Of a DNA stretch of 64,000 nt, positions 1 through 8,405 are shown in pieces. The DNA is from Variovorax davisae (lineage in GTDB: Bacteria > Pseudomonadota > Gammaproteobacteria > Burkholderiales > Burkholderiaceae_C): assembly GCF_030316845.1 (NCBI RefSeq), contig NZ_JASZYS010000014.1:62001-126000 (forward strand), read 5' to 3'. The notes beneath the pieces were generated by a model. The model worked only from the letters and a program-made list of their open reading frames with translations, did no database searches and was not told the DNA's origin. Each line of letters begins with the position of its first letter. Position 1 is the stretch's first letter. The position numbers and the translations under genes were made by a program.

Positions 1-266
1 GCATCGGCATCTCGCCGGCCGCCCGCTACCAGGAGGAGCGCTGCGTCCTGCCGTCGCCGGCCCGGCTCTACGTCTTCAGCGACGGCACCTACGAGGTCGG
101 CCGGCCGGACGGCTCGATGCTCGAACTCTCCGACCTGGCCGAGGTTCTCACGCAGCCGGTGGCCGACGGGGCGTCGGAGCTGGACCGGTTGCTGGACTGC
201 GCGCGCGATGCGCACGGCCCCGGCGTGCTCGAGGACGACTTCACCATCCTCAAGATGACGCTCTGA
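1..266 (+). CDS. SpoIIE/RsbU-type PP2C serine phosphatase, C-terminal end (5' truncated by window)
   Basis: The open frame enters from the left edge and stops with TGA at 264-266. The roughly 87 visible residues contain LYVFSDGTYEV about 20 residues in and end in EDDFTILKMTL. These are the two conserved C-terminal blocks of the PP2C/SpoIIE fold; the Asp in FSDG and the DD pair bind the catalytic Mn/Mg ions. Such phosphatases act on anti-sigma-factor antagonists, often as the output domain of a response regulator, but the N-terminal part that would show this lies outside the window. Its last 17 bp overlap the end of the convergent AraC gene. Confidence 0.8.
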   Translation, partial: IGISPAARYQEERCVLPSPARLYVFSDGTYEVGRPDGSMLELSDLAEVLTQPVADGASELDRLLDCARDAHGPGVLEDDFTILKMTL

Positions 267-1218
267 CGCGGCCCCGGCGCACCCGCGCCAGCGCGGCGAT
301 GGGGCTTTCGCCGAAGCAGGCCTTGTAGTGGGCGCTGAACCGGCCGAGGTGGAAGAAGCCATGCTGCAGCGCCGCCTCGGTGACGCTGGTCGATGCGTCC
401 GCCGCGAGCAGGGCCTGCCTGACGCGCTCGAGCCGCACCTGGCGCAGGTAGGCCATCGGCGTGCTCTGGCGGTGCGCCTGGAAGCCGGCCTGCAGCGCCC
501 GCACGCTGACGCCCAGGCTGCGCGCCACCTCGGCCACCGTCAGGGGCTGCGCGGCATGCGCCTGCATGTAGCTTTCGGCCTGCCGCACCAGGCGGGGCGC
601 CAGCGTCGGCTGCGGCCGCGCCAGTTCGTCGCTGAAGTTGTGCGGATGCTGCTGCAGCAGCACGGTGAGCAGGAACTCTTCCAGCGAAGCCTCGGCCGCG
701 GCCGAGAGCGCGGGCGAGCCGCCGCCGTCCAGCAGCGCCAGGGTCGAGGTCCAGGTGCGCTCCAGGGCGCTCGAGAAGGGCGCGAGCTCGAAGCGCAGTT
801 CATCGTCGAGCGGGTGGCCGAGCCACCGGCCGCACAGCGCCTCCAGCTTGTGCTTGTCGGGCTTGACCGTGGTCTGCGCGAAGTCGGCGCCGAAGCCGAA
901 CTCGGTGCCGAGGTTGGCCGACACCGGCAGCGTTCCACCGGGCGTCCATGACGCCTCGCGCCGGCCTTGGCGCACCCGGCCCTGGCCCCCGGTGCAGCGC
1001 ATGATCAGGAACAGGTCGGGAAAGCGGCCGGCGTCCACGGTCACCGGTGCGCCGTAGCGCAGGCGCACCACCGGCTGGCGCGCCGAGCCCGAGATGTCGA
1101 GGGTGGTGTCGATGCTGCGCGCCCGGGCATGGAGCTTGAGCTCGTGCTGGCAATAGACCTGTCCGACCGTCTCGATCGCCTCGTCGAGATCGCGGGTGTG
1201 GGTGTGATCCGTCGCCAT
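250..1218 (-). CDS. AraC family transcriptional regulator
   Basis: A 322-residue regulator. The first ~190 residues look like the AraC-binding-like (cupin-type) sensing domain. The last ~100 form the double helix-turn-helix AraC/XylS domain, with SLGVSVRALQAGF as first recognition helix and HGFFHLGRFSAHYKACFGESP as the diagnostic second motif. The frame stays open upstream, but the ATG at 1216-1218 (MATDHTHTRD) is preferred because upstream residues are Arg/Pro-rich shadow sequence. It is divergent from the aldehyde dehydrogenase/GMC pair, so it probably activates that pair; a 12-bp palindrome lies 38 bp upstream of its start. The inducer is unknown. Confidence 0.88.
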   Translation of the reverse strand: MATDHTHTRDLDEAIETVGQVYCQHELKLHARARSIDTTLDISGSARQPVVRLRYGAPVTVDAGRFPDLFLIMRCTGGQGRVRQGRREASWTPGGTLPVSANLGTEFGFGADFAQTTVKPDKHKLEALCGRWLGHPLDDELRFELAPFSSALERTWTSTLALLDGGGSPALSAAAEASLEEFLLTVLLQQHPHNFSDELARPQPTLAPRLVRQAESYMQAHAAQPLTVAEVARSLGVSVRALQAGFQAHRQSTPMAYLRQVRLERVRQALLAADASTSVTEAALQHGFFHLGRFSAHYKACFGESPIAALARVRRGRVRASS

Positions 1219-1256
1219 GGGATGCGCTCCTTTCCAGACGCTCGTTCGGAAACCGG

Positions 1257-1268
1257 ACTGCATGCAGT
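1257..1268. promoter_or_regulatory. 12-bp perfect palindrome in the araC/aldehyde dehydrogenase divergent region
   Basis: ACTGCATGCAGT is a perfect 6+6 dyad in the 258-bp divergent gap, 38 bp upstream of the AraC start and about 208 bp upstream of the dehydrogenase start. A role as operator is inferred from symmetry and position only; AraC proteins more often bind direct repeats. The rest of the gap shows no clear promoter. Confidence 0.3.
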
Positions 1269-1476
1269 GTTCATGCCATCGCGCGGCGGCCGGGGGTGGC
1301 GCATCCTGTGCCGGCCTTCGAATCCGTGCGATCCGGGAAAACCCCAGCCGCCGCGCTGCGCGAAGCGGACAGCCGCGCGCAGGCCGGATAGCGCCGCCAG
1401 CCGCCCCCTCCAAGAATGCCTCCACCCCGCGCCCGGCGGCGAGGGGATCTTCATTCGATCAAGGAAGGACATCGAC

Positions 1477-2964
1477 ATGGGCAATCAGGACATCACGGAC
1501 CCGCGGCTGGACGCGCACTACGGCGCCTTCATCGGCGGCGCCTTCCGGCCGGCCAGCGGCCCGAGCTTCGCCGCGACCAACGCGGCCACCGGCGCCCACC
1601 TGGCCTCGATCGCCCGCTGCGGCGCGGCCGAGATCGACGAGGCGGTGAAGGCCGCCCGCGCGGCCCTGCCGGGCTGGCGCGCGACCTCCTACGAGGAACG
1701 CTCCGCGCTGCTGCTGAAGCTGGCCGACGCGCTGGCCGCCGACATGCCGCGGCTGGCCCTGGTCGACGCCCTGGACATCGGCCGGCGGCTGTCGGAGACC
1801 ACCCTCGACCACATGATCGCCAACGCCCAGTACCGCTACTTCGCCGGCGCCGTGCTGACGCACGAGGGCTTCGGCCGGCCGATCCCCAACGGCTACATGC
1901 TGGCCAAGCGCGAGCCGATCGGCGTCTGCGGCCAGATCATTCCGTGGAACGTGCCGGCGATCATGGTGGCGTTCAAGCTGGCGCCGGCGCTGGCCGCGGG
2001 CAACACCGTGGTGCTGAAGCCCGACGAGAACGCCTCGCTGTCGACGCTCGAACTCGGCAAGCACATCGCCGCCATCTTTCCGCCCGGCGTGGTCAACATC
2101 GTGCCGGGGATGGGCGAGGAAGCCGGCGCCGCGCTGACCGCCCACCCGGGCGTCAACAAGCTCGCCTTCACCGGCAGCAGCGAGGTCGGCCGGCTGGTGT
2201 CGCTGGCGGGCGCCCAGCGGCTGGTGCCGGTGTCGCTGGAGCTCGGCGGCAAGAGCCCGAACATCGTCTTCCCGGACATCGAGAACATCGAGGCCGTGGT
2301 CGACAACGCGGTCTTCGCCGCCATGTACTGCAACGGCCAGTCCTGCCTGGCGGGCACGCGGCTGTTCGTCCACGACGCGATCTACGACCGCTTCCTCGAA
2401 CAGCTGGCCGAGGCGACGCGCCGGCTCAAGGTCGGCGGGCCGCTCGACCCGTCGGCCAAGCTCAGCGGACTGGTCTCGCCAACGCAGGGCCGGCGCGTGC
2501 TCGACTACATCGACGTCGCCAAGGACGAGGGCGCCCGGCTGGTGGCCGGCGGCCGGCGGGTGGCGGTCGAGGGCAGCGAGCACGGCTACTTCATCGCGCC
2601 CACCGTCTTCGAGGCGAAGAACAGCATGCGCATCGCGCAGGAGGAGGTGTTCGGCCCGGTGCTCTCGGTGATCCGCTGGAGCGACCACGAGACCATGCTG
2701 CGCGAGGCCAACGACGTGCGCTACGGCCTCGCGGCCGGCCTCTACACCACCAACCTGCGCAATGCCATGGAGACCGCCGACCGGCTGGAGGCCGGCTCGG
2801 TGTGGATCAACCACTACTTCAACCTCGCCAGCGGCTCGCCGTTCGGCGGCTTCAAGGAGAGCGGCATCGGCAGCGAGTATTGCCACGAGACGCTCAACAT
2901 GTATTCGCACCTGAAGGCGATCACGGTACAGACCCAGGTCAACCCGCCCTGGTTCGTGGGCTGA
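1477..2964 (+). CDS. NAD(P)-dependent aldehyde dehydrogenase
   Basis: A 495-residue class-I/II-type aldehyde dehydrogenase that oxidises an aldehyde to the carboxylic acid. Visible landmarks are the cofactor-binding FTGSSEVG, the general-base Glu in LELGGKSPNI, the catalytic Cys in NGQSCLAGTR, and the EEVFGPVLSV and SPFGGFKESGIG blocks near the C terminus. Length is normal for the family. The start at 1477 has AAGGAAGG 8-15 bp upstream. It is followed 16 bp later by a GMC oxidoreductase that could supply the aldehyde from an alcohol, so the two likely form one oxidation route under the divergent AraC regulator. The substrate cannot be read from sequence. Confidence 0.93.
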   Translation: MGNQDITDPRLDAHYGAFIGGAFRPASGPSFAATNAATGAHLASIARCGAAEIDEAVKAARAALPGWRATSYEERSALLLKLADALAADMPRLALVDALDIGRRLSETTLDHMIANAQYRYFAGAVLTHEGFGRPIPNGYMLAKREPIGVCGQIIPWNVPAIMVAFKLAPALAAGNTVVLKPDENASLSTLELGKHIAAIFPPGVVNIVPGMGEEAGAALTAHPGVNKLAFTGSSEVGRLVSLAGAQRLVPVSLELGGKSPNIVFPDIENIEAVVDNAVFAAMYCNGQSCLAGTRLFVHDAIYDRFLEQLAEATRRLKVGGPLDPSAKLSGLVSPTQGRRVLDYIDVAKDEGARLVAGGRRVAVEGSEHGYFIAPTVFEAKNSMRIAQEEVFGPVLSVIRWSDHETMLREANDVRYGLAAGLYTTNLRNAMETADRLEAGSVWINHYFNLASGSPFGGFKESGIGSEYCHETLNMYSHLKAITVQTQVNPPWFVG

Positions 2965-2980
2965 ACGACGAGGAGACGAC

Positions 2981-4705
2981 ATGACAGGCACCAAGCAACA
3001 ACAGGCCGCGGCCCGGCTCGACCTGCTGCAGGCGCAGCTGATGGCCGGCCGGCTCGACCGGCGCGGCTTCCTCCGCATGGCGGCCGCTGCGGGGACCTCC
3101 GGACTGGCGGCCATGACGCTGGCCGACAAGGCACTGGCGATCGCCGCCAACCAGGCCGAGCTGCGCGGCGCGCTGAAGCCGCGCTACGACTACATCGTCT
3201 GCGGCTCGGGTTCGTCCGGCGCGGTGGTGGCGCGCCGGCTGGCGGAAGACCCCCAGGTCCAGGTGCTGCTGCTGGAGGCCGGCGGCGCCGCCGATGCGCC
3301 CAGCATCCTGAACCCGGCGGTCTGGTACACCAACATCGGCGGGCCCTTCGACTGGGGCTTCAAGACCGTGCCCCGGCCGGGCCTGAACAACCGCTCCATC
3401 GCCATGCCGATGGGCAAGGCCATCGGCGGCGGCAGCAGCATCAATGCCACGGTGTGGGCGCGCGGGCACAAGAACGACTGGGACCTCTGGGCCCGCGAGG
3501 CCGGCGACAGCGCCTGGGACTACCAGCACGTGCTGGCGATCTACAAGCGCATCGAGGACTGGCAGGGCGAGCCGGACGCCGCGCGGCGCGGCAAGGGCGG
3601 GCTGGTCTTCATGCAGCCGGCGCCGGACCCGAGCCCGCTGGCGCCGGCCATGGTGCAAGGCTGCGCGGCGGTCGGCATCCCGGCCTTCGCCGACCACAAC
3701 GGCGCGATGATGGAAGGCCCCGGCGGCGCCGCCATCGCCAACCTGTGCGTCAAGGACGGCCAGCGCCGCAACGTGCCTTCGCACTACCTGTATCCGATCA
3801 TGGACCAGGCGAACCTCACCATCCTGACCCAGGCGCTGGTGCACAAGCTCACGCTCGACGGCAAGAAGGTGACCGGCGTCGAGGTCGAATGGGACGGCCA
3901 GCTGCGCAAGATCGGCAGCTCGCGCGAGGTGGTGCTGTCGGCCGGCGCCATCAACACGCCGAGGATCCTGATGCTCTCGGGGATCGGCGGCGCGGCGCAG
4001 CTCCAGCGCCTGGGCGTGCCGGTGGTGGCGAACCTGCCGGGGGTCGGGCGCAACTTCCAGGACCACACGATGGTCGCGGCCTGCATGTGGGAGCCGCCCG
4101 AGGGGCTGCCGCCGCGCAACAACTCGGCCGAGGCCACCTTCTTCTGGAAGAGCGACCCGAAGCTGGACACGCCGGACCTGCAGCCGTTCCAGATCGAGAT
4201 CCCGTTCTCGTCGGAGATCACCGCCAAACACGCAGTGCCGACCGCCTGGACCATCGGGCCCGGCATCGTGAAGCCGAAGAGCCGGGGCCACCTGCGCTTC
4301 ACGTCGACCAACCCGCGCGACGGGGTCGAAGTGCATGCCAACGTGCTCGAGCACCCGGACGACATGGCGGCCATGCGCCGGGCGGTGGAACTCTGCCGCG
4401 AGATCGGCAACTCGGCGCCGATGAAGCCCTTCGTGAAGCGCGAGGTCATGCCCGGCCCGATCAAGGGCAAGGCACTCGACAACTTCATCCGCGATGCCGC
4501 GGTGTCCTATTTCCACGCCACCTGCACCGCCAAGATGGGCAAGGACAAGATGTCGGTGGTGGACGCCAGGCTGCGGGTCTACGGCATCGAGAACCTGCGC
4601 ATCGCCGACGGATCGATCATGCCGCGCATCACCACGGGCAACACGATGGCGCCCTGCGTCATCATCGGGGAGCGGCTGGGCGAGATCCTTCGCGCGGCCG
4701 GCTAG
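2981..4705 (+). CDS. GMC family FAD alcohol dehydrogenase with Tat-like signal
   Basis: A 574-residue glucose-methanol-choline oxidoreductase. Residues 1-50 carry DRRGFLRMAAAAG, a twin-arginine-like export signal, so the enzyme may be periplasmic. The FAD Rossmann motif IVCGSGSSGAVVARRL follows near residue 70, then GKAIGGGSSINATVW. The catalytic His lies in YFHATCTAKMG and the Asn in TTGNTMAPC near the C terminus. The family oxidises primary alcohols or choline-like substrates. It is co-directional with the aldehyde dehydrogenase 16 bp upstream. Its TAG stop interleaves with the stop of the convergent zinc-ribbon gene (CTAG at 4702-4705). Confidence 0.9.
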   Translation: MTGTKQQQAAARLDLLQAQLMAGRLDRRGFLRMAAAAGTSGLAAMTLADKALAIAANQAELRGALKPRYDYIVCGSGSSGAVVARRLAEDPQVQVLLLEAGGAADAPSILNPAVWYTNIGGPFDWGFKTVPRPGLNNRSIAMPMGKAIGGGSSINATVWARGHKNDWDLWAREAGDSAWDYQHVLAIYKRIEDWQGEPDAARRGKGGLVFMQPAPDPSPLAPAMVQGCAAVGIPAFADHNGAMMEGPGGAAIANLCVKDGQRRNVPSHYLYPIMDQANLTILTQALVHKLTLDGKKVTGVEVEWDGQLRKIGSSREVVLSAGAINTPRILMLSGIGGAAQLQRLGVPVVANLPGVGRNFQDHTMVAACMWEPPEGLPPRNNSAEATFFWKSDPKLDTPDLQPFQIEIPFSSEITAKHAVPTAWTIGPGIVKPKSRGHLRFTSTNPRDGVEVHANVLEHPDDMAAMRRAVELCREIGNSAPMKPFVKREVMPGPIKGKALDNFIRDAAVSYFHATCTAKMGKDKMSVVDARLRVYGIENLRIADGSIMPRITTGNTMAPCVIIGERLGEILRAAG

Positions 4706-5307
4706 GGCGCGACAGGATTGCGCTTCGCCTCTTCGAGCCGCTGGCGGCGGCGCACCTCGTCGCACTGCGGATGCTGCGCGAAGAGCGGCTTCAGGCACTG
4801 CGCGGCCATGCACCGGGCTTCGGCGATGAAGCCCAGGCCGGCGCACGCTGCCTGCGGCGCGCCGGCCGCAGGCTGGCGTGCGCTCGCAGCGGCCGGCGCA
4901 GCCGGGCGCGCCACGGGCGGGGCGGCGCCTTCGGGCGCGGCCTGCGCGATGGGTGCGATCGGCGCGATCGGCGATGGCGCTGGAGCGGCGTGTTCCGGCT
5001 CGCTGACCGGGCCGGCCTGCGCCTTGCCGGCGCTGTAGAGGTACCAGCCACCCGCCCCGGCCACGACCCAGCCCGCGGCGCCGATGAGCAGGGCCACGCT
5101 CAGCGCCGCCACGCTGACCCAGAGCCCCTTGGCGAAGGGGGCCGCCGCCTCGGCGGCTGGGGTCGGCGCCGCCGCGGGCCAACGCAAGCGCAGCGTCGGC
5201 GCGAAGCCGTCTTCGGCGCGCAGGGTCGGCAGCGTGCTGATGCACTCGATGCAGAACTTCGCGATCGCGCGATTCTCGGTATGGCACTTGGGACAGATCA
5301 CGGACAT
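4702..5307 (-). CDS. zinc-ribbon, single-TM hypothetical protein with Cys-rich tail
   Basis: A 201-residue protein of unknown function. It starts with a CxxC...CxxC zinc ribbon (ICPKCHTE...KFCIECI, residues 4-24). A strongly hydrophobic segment follows at about residues 65-95, then an Ala/Pro-rich low-complexity linker. The tail of about 50 residues has regularly spaced cysteines (AACAGLGF, ARCMAAQC, HPQC). The predicted topology is a cytosolic zinc ribbon, one membrane span and a periplasmic Cys tail. The start at 5307 is chosen because the zinc ribbon begins at once; upstream codons look non-coding. It lies convergent to the GMC gene and divergent from the hybrid kinase. A protein of the same layout follows the kinase at 7401-7943. 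Confidence 0.75.
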   Translation of the reverse strand: MSVICPKCHTENRAIAKFCIECISTLPTLRAEDGFAPTLRLRWPAAAPTPAAEAAAPFAKGLWVSVAALSVALLIGAAGWVVAGAGGWYLYSAGKAQAGPVSEPEHAAPAPSPIAPIAPIAQAAPEGAAPPVARPAAPAAASARQPAAGAPQAACAGLGFIAEARCMAAQCLKPLFAQHPQCDEVRRRQRLEEAKRNPVAP

Positions 5308-5429
5308 CGCGCGAGCTTGAAAGCTTTTGCGCGAATCGCAGCGTGCCGATTTCACGGAAATGCACAAAATGTTACACAACACACTGTCGAGTACGGGCCG
5401 CGATAATCCATTGAAAGCAAAGGGCGCCA

Positions 5430-7400
5430 GTGGATTACCTTTCAAGTGCCGGTTCGAGCCTCCAGACCGAAGAGCGGTATCGGCTGCTGGTGGATGCGGT
5501 TGTCGACTACGCCATCTACATGCTCAACCCGGACGGCATCGTCGTCAGCTGGAATTCGGGTGCCGAGCGGCTCAAGGGCTTCACCGCGTCCGAGATCATC
5601 GGCCGCCACTTCTCGACCTTCTATCTTCCTGAAGACGTGCGCAACGGCATGCCGGCCCATGCGCTGGCGGCGGCCAGGCAGGAGGGCCGCTTCGAAGCCC
5701 AGGGCTGGCGCGTCTGCAAGGACGGCCGGCGCTTCTGGGCCCAGGTCGTGGTCCGCCCGATCCGCGCGCCGGGCGGCGAGCTCATCGGCTATGCGAAGGT
5801 GACCCGCGACCTCAGCGAGCGCAAGGCCGCCGAAGACGCCCTGATGAAGAGCGAAGAGCAGTTCAGCCTGCTGGTGCAGGCGGTGACCGACTACGCCATC
5901 TTCATGCTCGATGCCAACGGCATCGTCACCAACTGGAACGCCGGCGCCCAGCGCATCAAGGGCTACGAGCCGCACGAGATCATCGGAAGCCACTTCTCGC
6001 GCTTCTACCGCCCCGAAGACCGGGAGCGCGGCATTCCTGCCAAGGCGCTGGCGACGGCGGCCGCCGAAGGGCGCTTCGAAGGCGAAGGCTGGCGGGTGCG
6101 CAAGGACGGCTCGACGTTCTGGGCCAACGTGGTGATCGACCCCATCTACGGCCCGCAAGGCCAGGTGATCGGCTTCGCCAAGGTGACGCGCGACATCACC
6201 GAGAAGCGCAACGCGCAGCTGGCGCTCGAACAGGCGCGCGAAGCGCTGTTCCAGTCGCAGAAGCTCGACGCGATCGGCCAGCTCACGGGCGGCGTCGCGC
6301 ATGACTTCAACAACCTCCTGATGGTCGTCCTCACCAGCCTCGAGCTGCTGCGGCGCCGCGTCGCAGGCGACGACAAGCTGCTGCGCCTGGTCGAGAACGC
6401 GGTGTCGGCGGCCAAGCGCGGCGTCTCGCTCACGCAGCGGATGCTGGCCTTCGCGCGCCGCCAGGACCTGCAGCCGGCCGCGGTCGACATCCCGGCGCTG
6501 GTCGCCGGCATGAAGGACATGCTCGAGCGCACCCTCGGGGCCACGATCCACATCGAGGAGGCGTTCGCGCCGGGGCTGCCTCCGGTGCTGGTGGATGCGC
6601 ACCAGCTGGAGCTGGCGCTGCTCAACCTGGCGGTGAATGCACGCGACGCGATGCCCGAAGGGGGCCGGCTGCGGCTCGCGGCCGCCGAGGTGGCGTGCAC
6701 GGAGGCCGACCACCTGGGGCCGGGGGCGTACCTGCGGCTCTCGATGACCGACAGCGGTACCGGCATGGACGCCGCGACGCTGGCGCGCGCGCTCGAGCCG
6801 TTCTTCACGACCAAGGGCGTCGGCAAGGGCACCGGCCTGGGCCTGGCCATGGTGCACGGGCTTGCGGTCCAGTCCGGCGGCAAGTTCGTTCTCGAGAGCA
6901 CCGAGGGCACGGGGACGACCGCCACCTTGTGGCTTCCGGTGGCATCCGTGGCATCGGTGGCGTCGCAGGCCCGGCCCGCGGCGGCACCGGCGGCGCCGGC
7001 CGAGGCCCTGCCCCTGTCGCCGATGCGGATCCTGGCCGTCGACGACGACCCCCTGGTCCTCGCGGGAACGACCTCCATGCTGGAAGACCTGGGCCATTCG
7101 GTGCTCGCCGCCTCGAGCGCCGAAGAGGCGTTGGCCATGATCCGGACGGCGCCGGACGTCGACCTGGTCATTTCGGACCAGGTGATGCCGGGCATGAGCG
7201 GCGCCCACCTCGTCGCGGCCTTGCGCCAGGCCAACGCCGCGCTGCCGATGATCCTCGCTTCGGGCTTCGCCGAGCAACCGGACGACCTGCATCCGTCGAC
7301 CGTCAAGCTGGCCAAGCCCTTCGACATGGCGCAGCTGGCGCACGCGATCTCTCAGGCCTTGCGGCGGACCCGGGACGACCACGGGCCGGGGCGCGCCTAG
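5430..7400 (+). CDS. soluble PAS-PAS hybrid sensor histidine kinase with receiver domain
   Basis: A 656-residue hybrid kinase without membrane segments. It has two clearly duplicated PAS domains (about residues 15-130 and 145-260; both carry DYAI.ML, GIV..WN, EIIG.HFS and FYRPED-like blocks). The HisKA dimerisation helix carries the phospho-accepting His291 in GGVAHDFNNLL. The HATPase domain shows the N box at N403 and DSGTGMD at 441-447. The C-terminal receiver has the DDDP acidic cluster at 538-541 and probable phospho-Asp583 in VISDQVMPG. Translation starts with GTG at 5430. No DNA-binding output partner lies next to it. The duplicated PAS pair suggests redox or ligand sensing in the cytosol; the signal is unknown. 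Confidence 0.92.
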   Translation: MDYLSSAGSSLQTEERYRLLVDAVVDYAIYMLNPDGIVVSWNSGAERLKGFTASEIIGRHFSTFYLPEDVRNGMPAHALAAARQEGRFEAQGWRVCKDGRRFWAQVVVRPIRAPGGELIGYAKVTRDLSERKAAEDALMKSEEQFSLLVQAVTDYAIFMLDANGIVTNWNAGAQRIKGYEPHEIIGSHFSRFYRPEDRERGIPAKALATAAAEGRFEGEGWRVRKDGSTFWANVVIDPIYGPQGQVIGFAKVTRDITEKRNAQLALEQAREALFQSQKLDAIGQLTGGVAHDFNNLLMVVLTSLELLRRRVAGDDKLLRLVENAVSAAKRGVSLTQRMLAFARRQDLQPAAVDIPALVAGMKDMLERTLGATIHIEEAFAPGLPPVLVDAHQLELALLNLAVNARDAMPEGGRLRLAAAEVACTEADHLGPGAYLRLSMTDSGTGMDAATLARALEPFFTTKGVGKGTGLGLAMVHGLAVQSGGKFVLESTEGTGTTATLWLPVASVASVASQARPAAAPAAPAEALPLSPMRILAVDDDPLVLAGTTSMLEDLGHSVLAASSAEEALAMIRTAPDVDLVISDQVMPGMSGAHLVAALRQANAALPMILASGFAEQPDDLHPSTVKLAKPFDMAQLAHAISQALRRTRDDHGPGRA

Positions 7401-7943
7401 CTAGCGGCTCGCCGCATCCGGCCCGAGGGTGGGCCCATCGACCGGCGGCCGGGACTCGGCTGCAGGCCCGCCATCGATGCGGGCCGGATCGAGGCCGAGT
7501 GCCTCCAGGACGGTCGAGGCCTCGGAGCCTGCCGGCGGCGGCATGGGCCGCGTCGCCGGGCGCAGGGGCGCGGCGGGCGTGCTGGCCGCCGGCGCGGTCC
7601 ATCGGGCGATCGCCTGGCCCCATCGGTCCGCAGGCACCCGCTGCGCGACCAGCACGACCGCCCCTGCCAGTGCGGCCAGCACGGCCAGCTTGGTGGCGAC
7701 GGCCGCGACGGCGCTCGAAGCCCGGGTCTTGCGCGCGCGGGGCGCCGCCGCGTGGCCGGGAGGCTTGCGCGGCAGCTCGTCCCGCCGCCCGGGCGGCGGC
7801 CAGGCGGTCTCGGCCGCATCGAGGCGCGTGCTGTCGAAGCCGAAGGTGGGCGTGCGGATGCCGGAAAACCTGCCGCCGCATCCGCGGCAACGGCGTGCGC
7901 GCTCCGGGTTCGGGGTGTGGCAGGAGCTGCAGTATTTGGTCAT
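7401..7943 (-). CDS. second zinc-ribbon, single-TM hypothetical protein
   Basis: A 180-residue protein with the same plan as the gene at 4702-5307. It has an N-terminal CxxC...CxxC ribbon (YCSSCHTP...RRCRGCGG, residues 3-25), a basic linker, a hydrophobic span at about residues 85-110 (VATKLAVLAALAGAVVLVAQ) and a Pro/Ala-rich tail. Here the tail lacks the cysteines of the first copy. The start at 7943 places the ribbon at the N terminus; a longer frame exists but looks like shadow sequence. Its stop codon abuts that of the hybrid kinase (CTAGCTAG at 7397-7404). Function is unknown; pairing with the kinase is only positional. Confidence 0.7.
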   Translation of the reverse strand: MTKYCSSCHTPNPERARRCRGCGGRFSGIRTPTFGFDSTRLDAAETAWPPPGRRDELPRKPPGHAAAPRARKTRASSAVAAVATKLAVLAALAGAVVLVAQRVPADRWGQAIARWTAPAASTPAAPLRPATRPMPPPAGSEASTVLEALGLDPARIDGGPAAESRPPVDGPTLGPDAASR

Positions 7944-7962
7944 CCACGACCGGCGGCACGCC

Positions 7963-8184
7963 TCAGGCGTCGATCGGCACGCCGCCTCCGAAGTGCGCCA
8001 CCCACACATCCCACATTTCCTGTGAGACGGTGCTGAAGGGCCACTGCCACGCGCTCAACATCTGCAGCTGCAGTTGCTGCAGTTGCAGCACCCCGGTGAA
8101 ACAGGCCTGCTGGAAAGCCAGGACCGGCTGCAGCATCGGCTCGGACGCGGACGACGCGAGCGAAAAGGTCGTCGGATCAGCCAT
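7963..8184 (-). CDS. small conserved-looking hypothetical protein
   Basis: A 73-residue acidic, Gln/Trp-rich protein: MADPTTFSLA at the start, a Gln/Leu-rich amphipathic middle (QLQQLQLQML) and WPFSTVSQEMWDVW before the end. An AGGAGG Shine-Dalgarno sequence lies just upstream of the ATG at 8182-8184, which decides the start. No motif identifies its function. The Gln-rich helix followed by a Trp-rich segment is vaguely phasin-like, but that is speculation. It lies 19 bp upstream of the zinc-ribbon gene on the same strand and is divergent from glgB. Confidence 0.6.
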   Translation of the reverse strand: MADPTTFSLASSASEPMLQPVLAFQQACFTGVLQLQQLQLQMLSAWQWPFSTVSQEMWDVWVAHFGGGVPIDA

Positions 8185-8405
8185 GGCGCTTCCTCCTTGC
8201 CGCTCCAATTTACTGCCATCGCTCGGCAGCAGGGGCCCTTTGCAACGTTGCGTTTCAGTTTCCCAGGGCTGCGCGCGCCCTCCATCGCCATCGAGCCGCT
8301 GTCCGACAGGAGGACGGGTGCTTTGACGCCTGTCGCTTCGGGCCGCATCGCCCTAAACCCGAGTTTTGCCTCCAAAGCCGCCCCCCGCGGCATCGACGCC
8401 TACCC

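Noticed and set aside
1297..1312. TGGCGCATCCTGTGCC, a sigma-54-like -24/-12 match upstream of the aldehyde dehydrogenase
   Set aside because: The GG and GC are at the right spacing, but other consensus positions fail, no enhancer-binding protein gene is present and the neighbouring regulator is AraC type. Chance is likely in GC-rich DNA.
5402..5407. GATAAT, a possible -10 box for the hybrid kinase
   Set aside because: No acceptable -35 hexamer is found at 16-18 bp, so I do not call a promoter.
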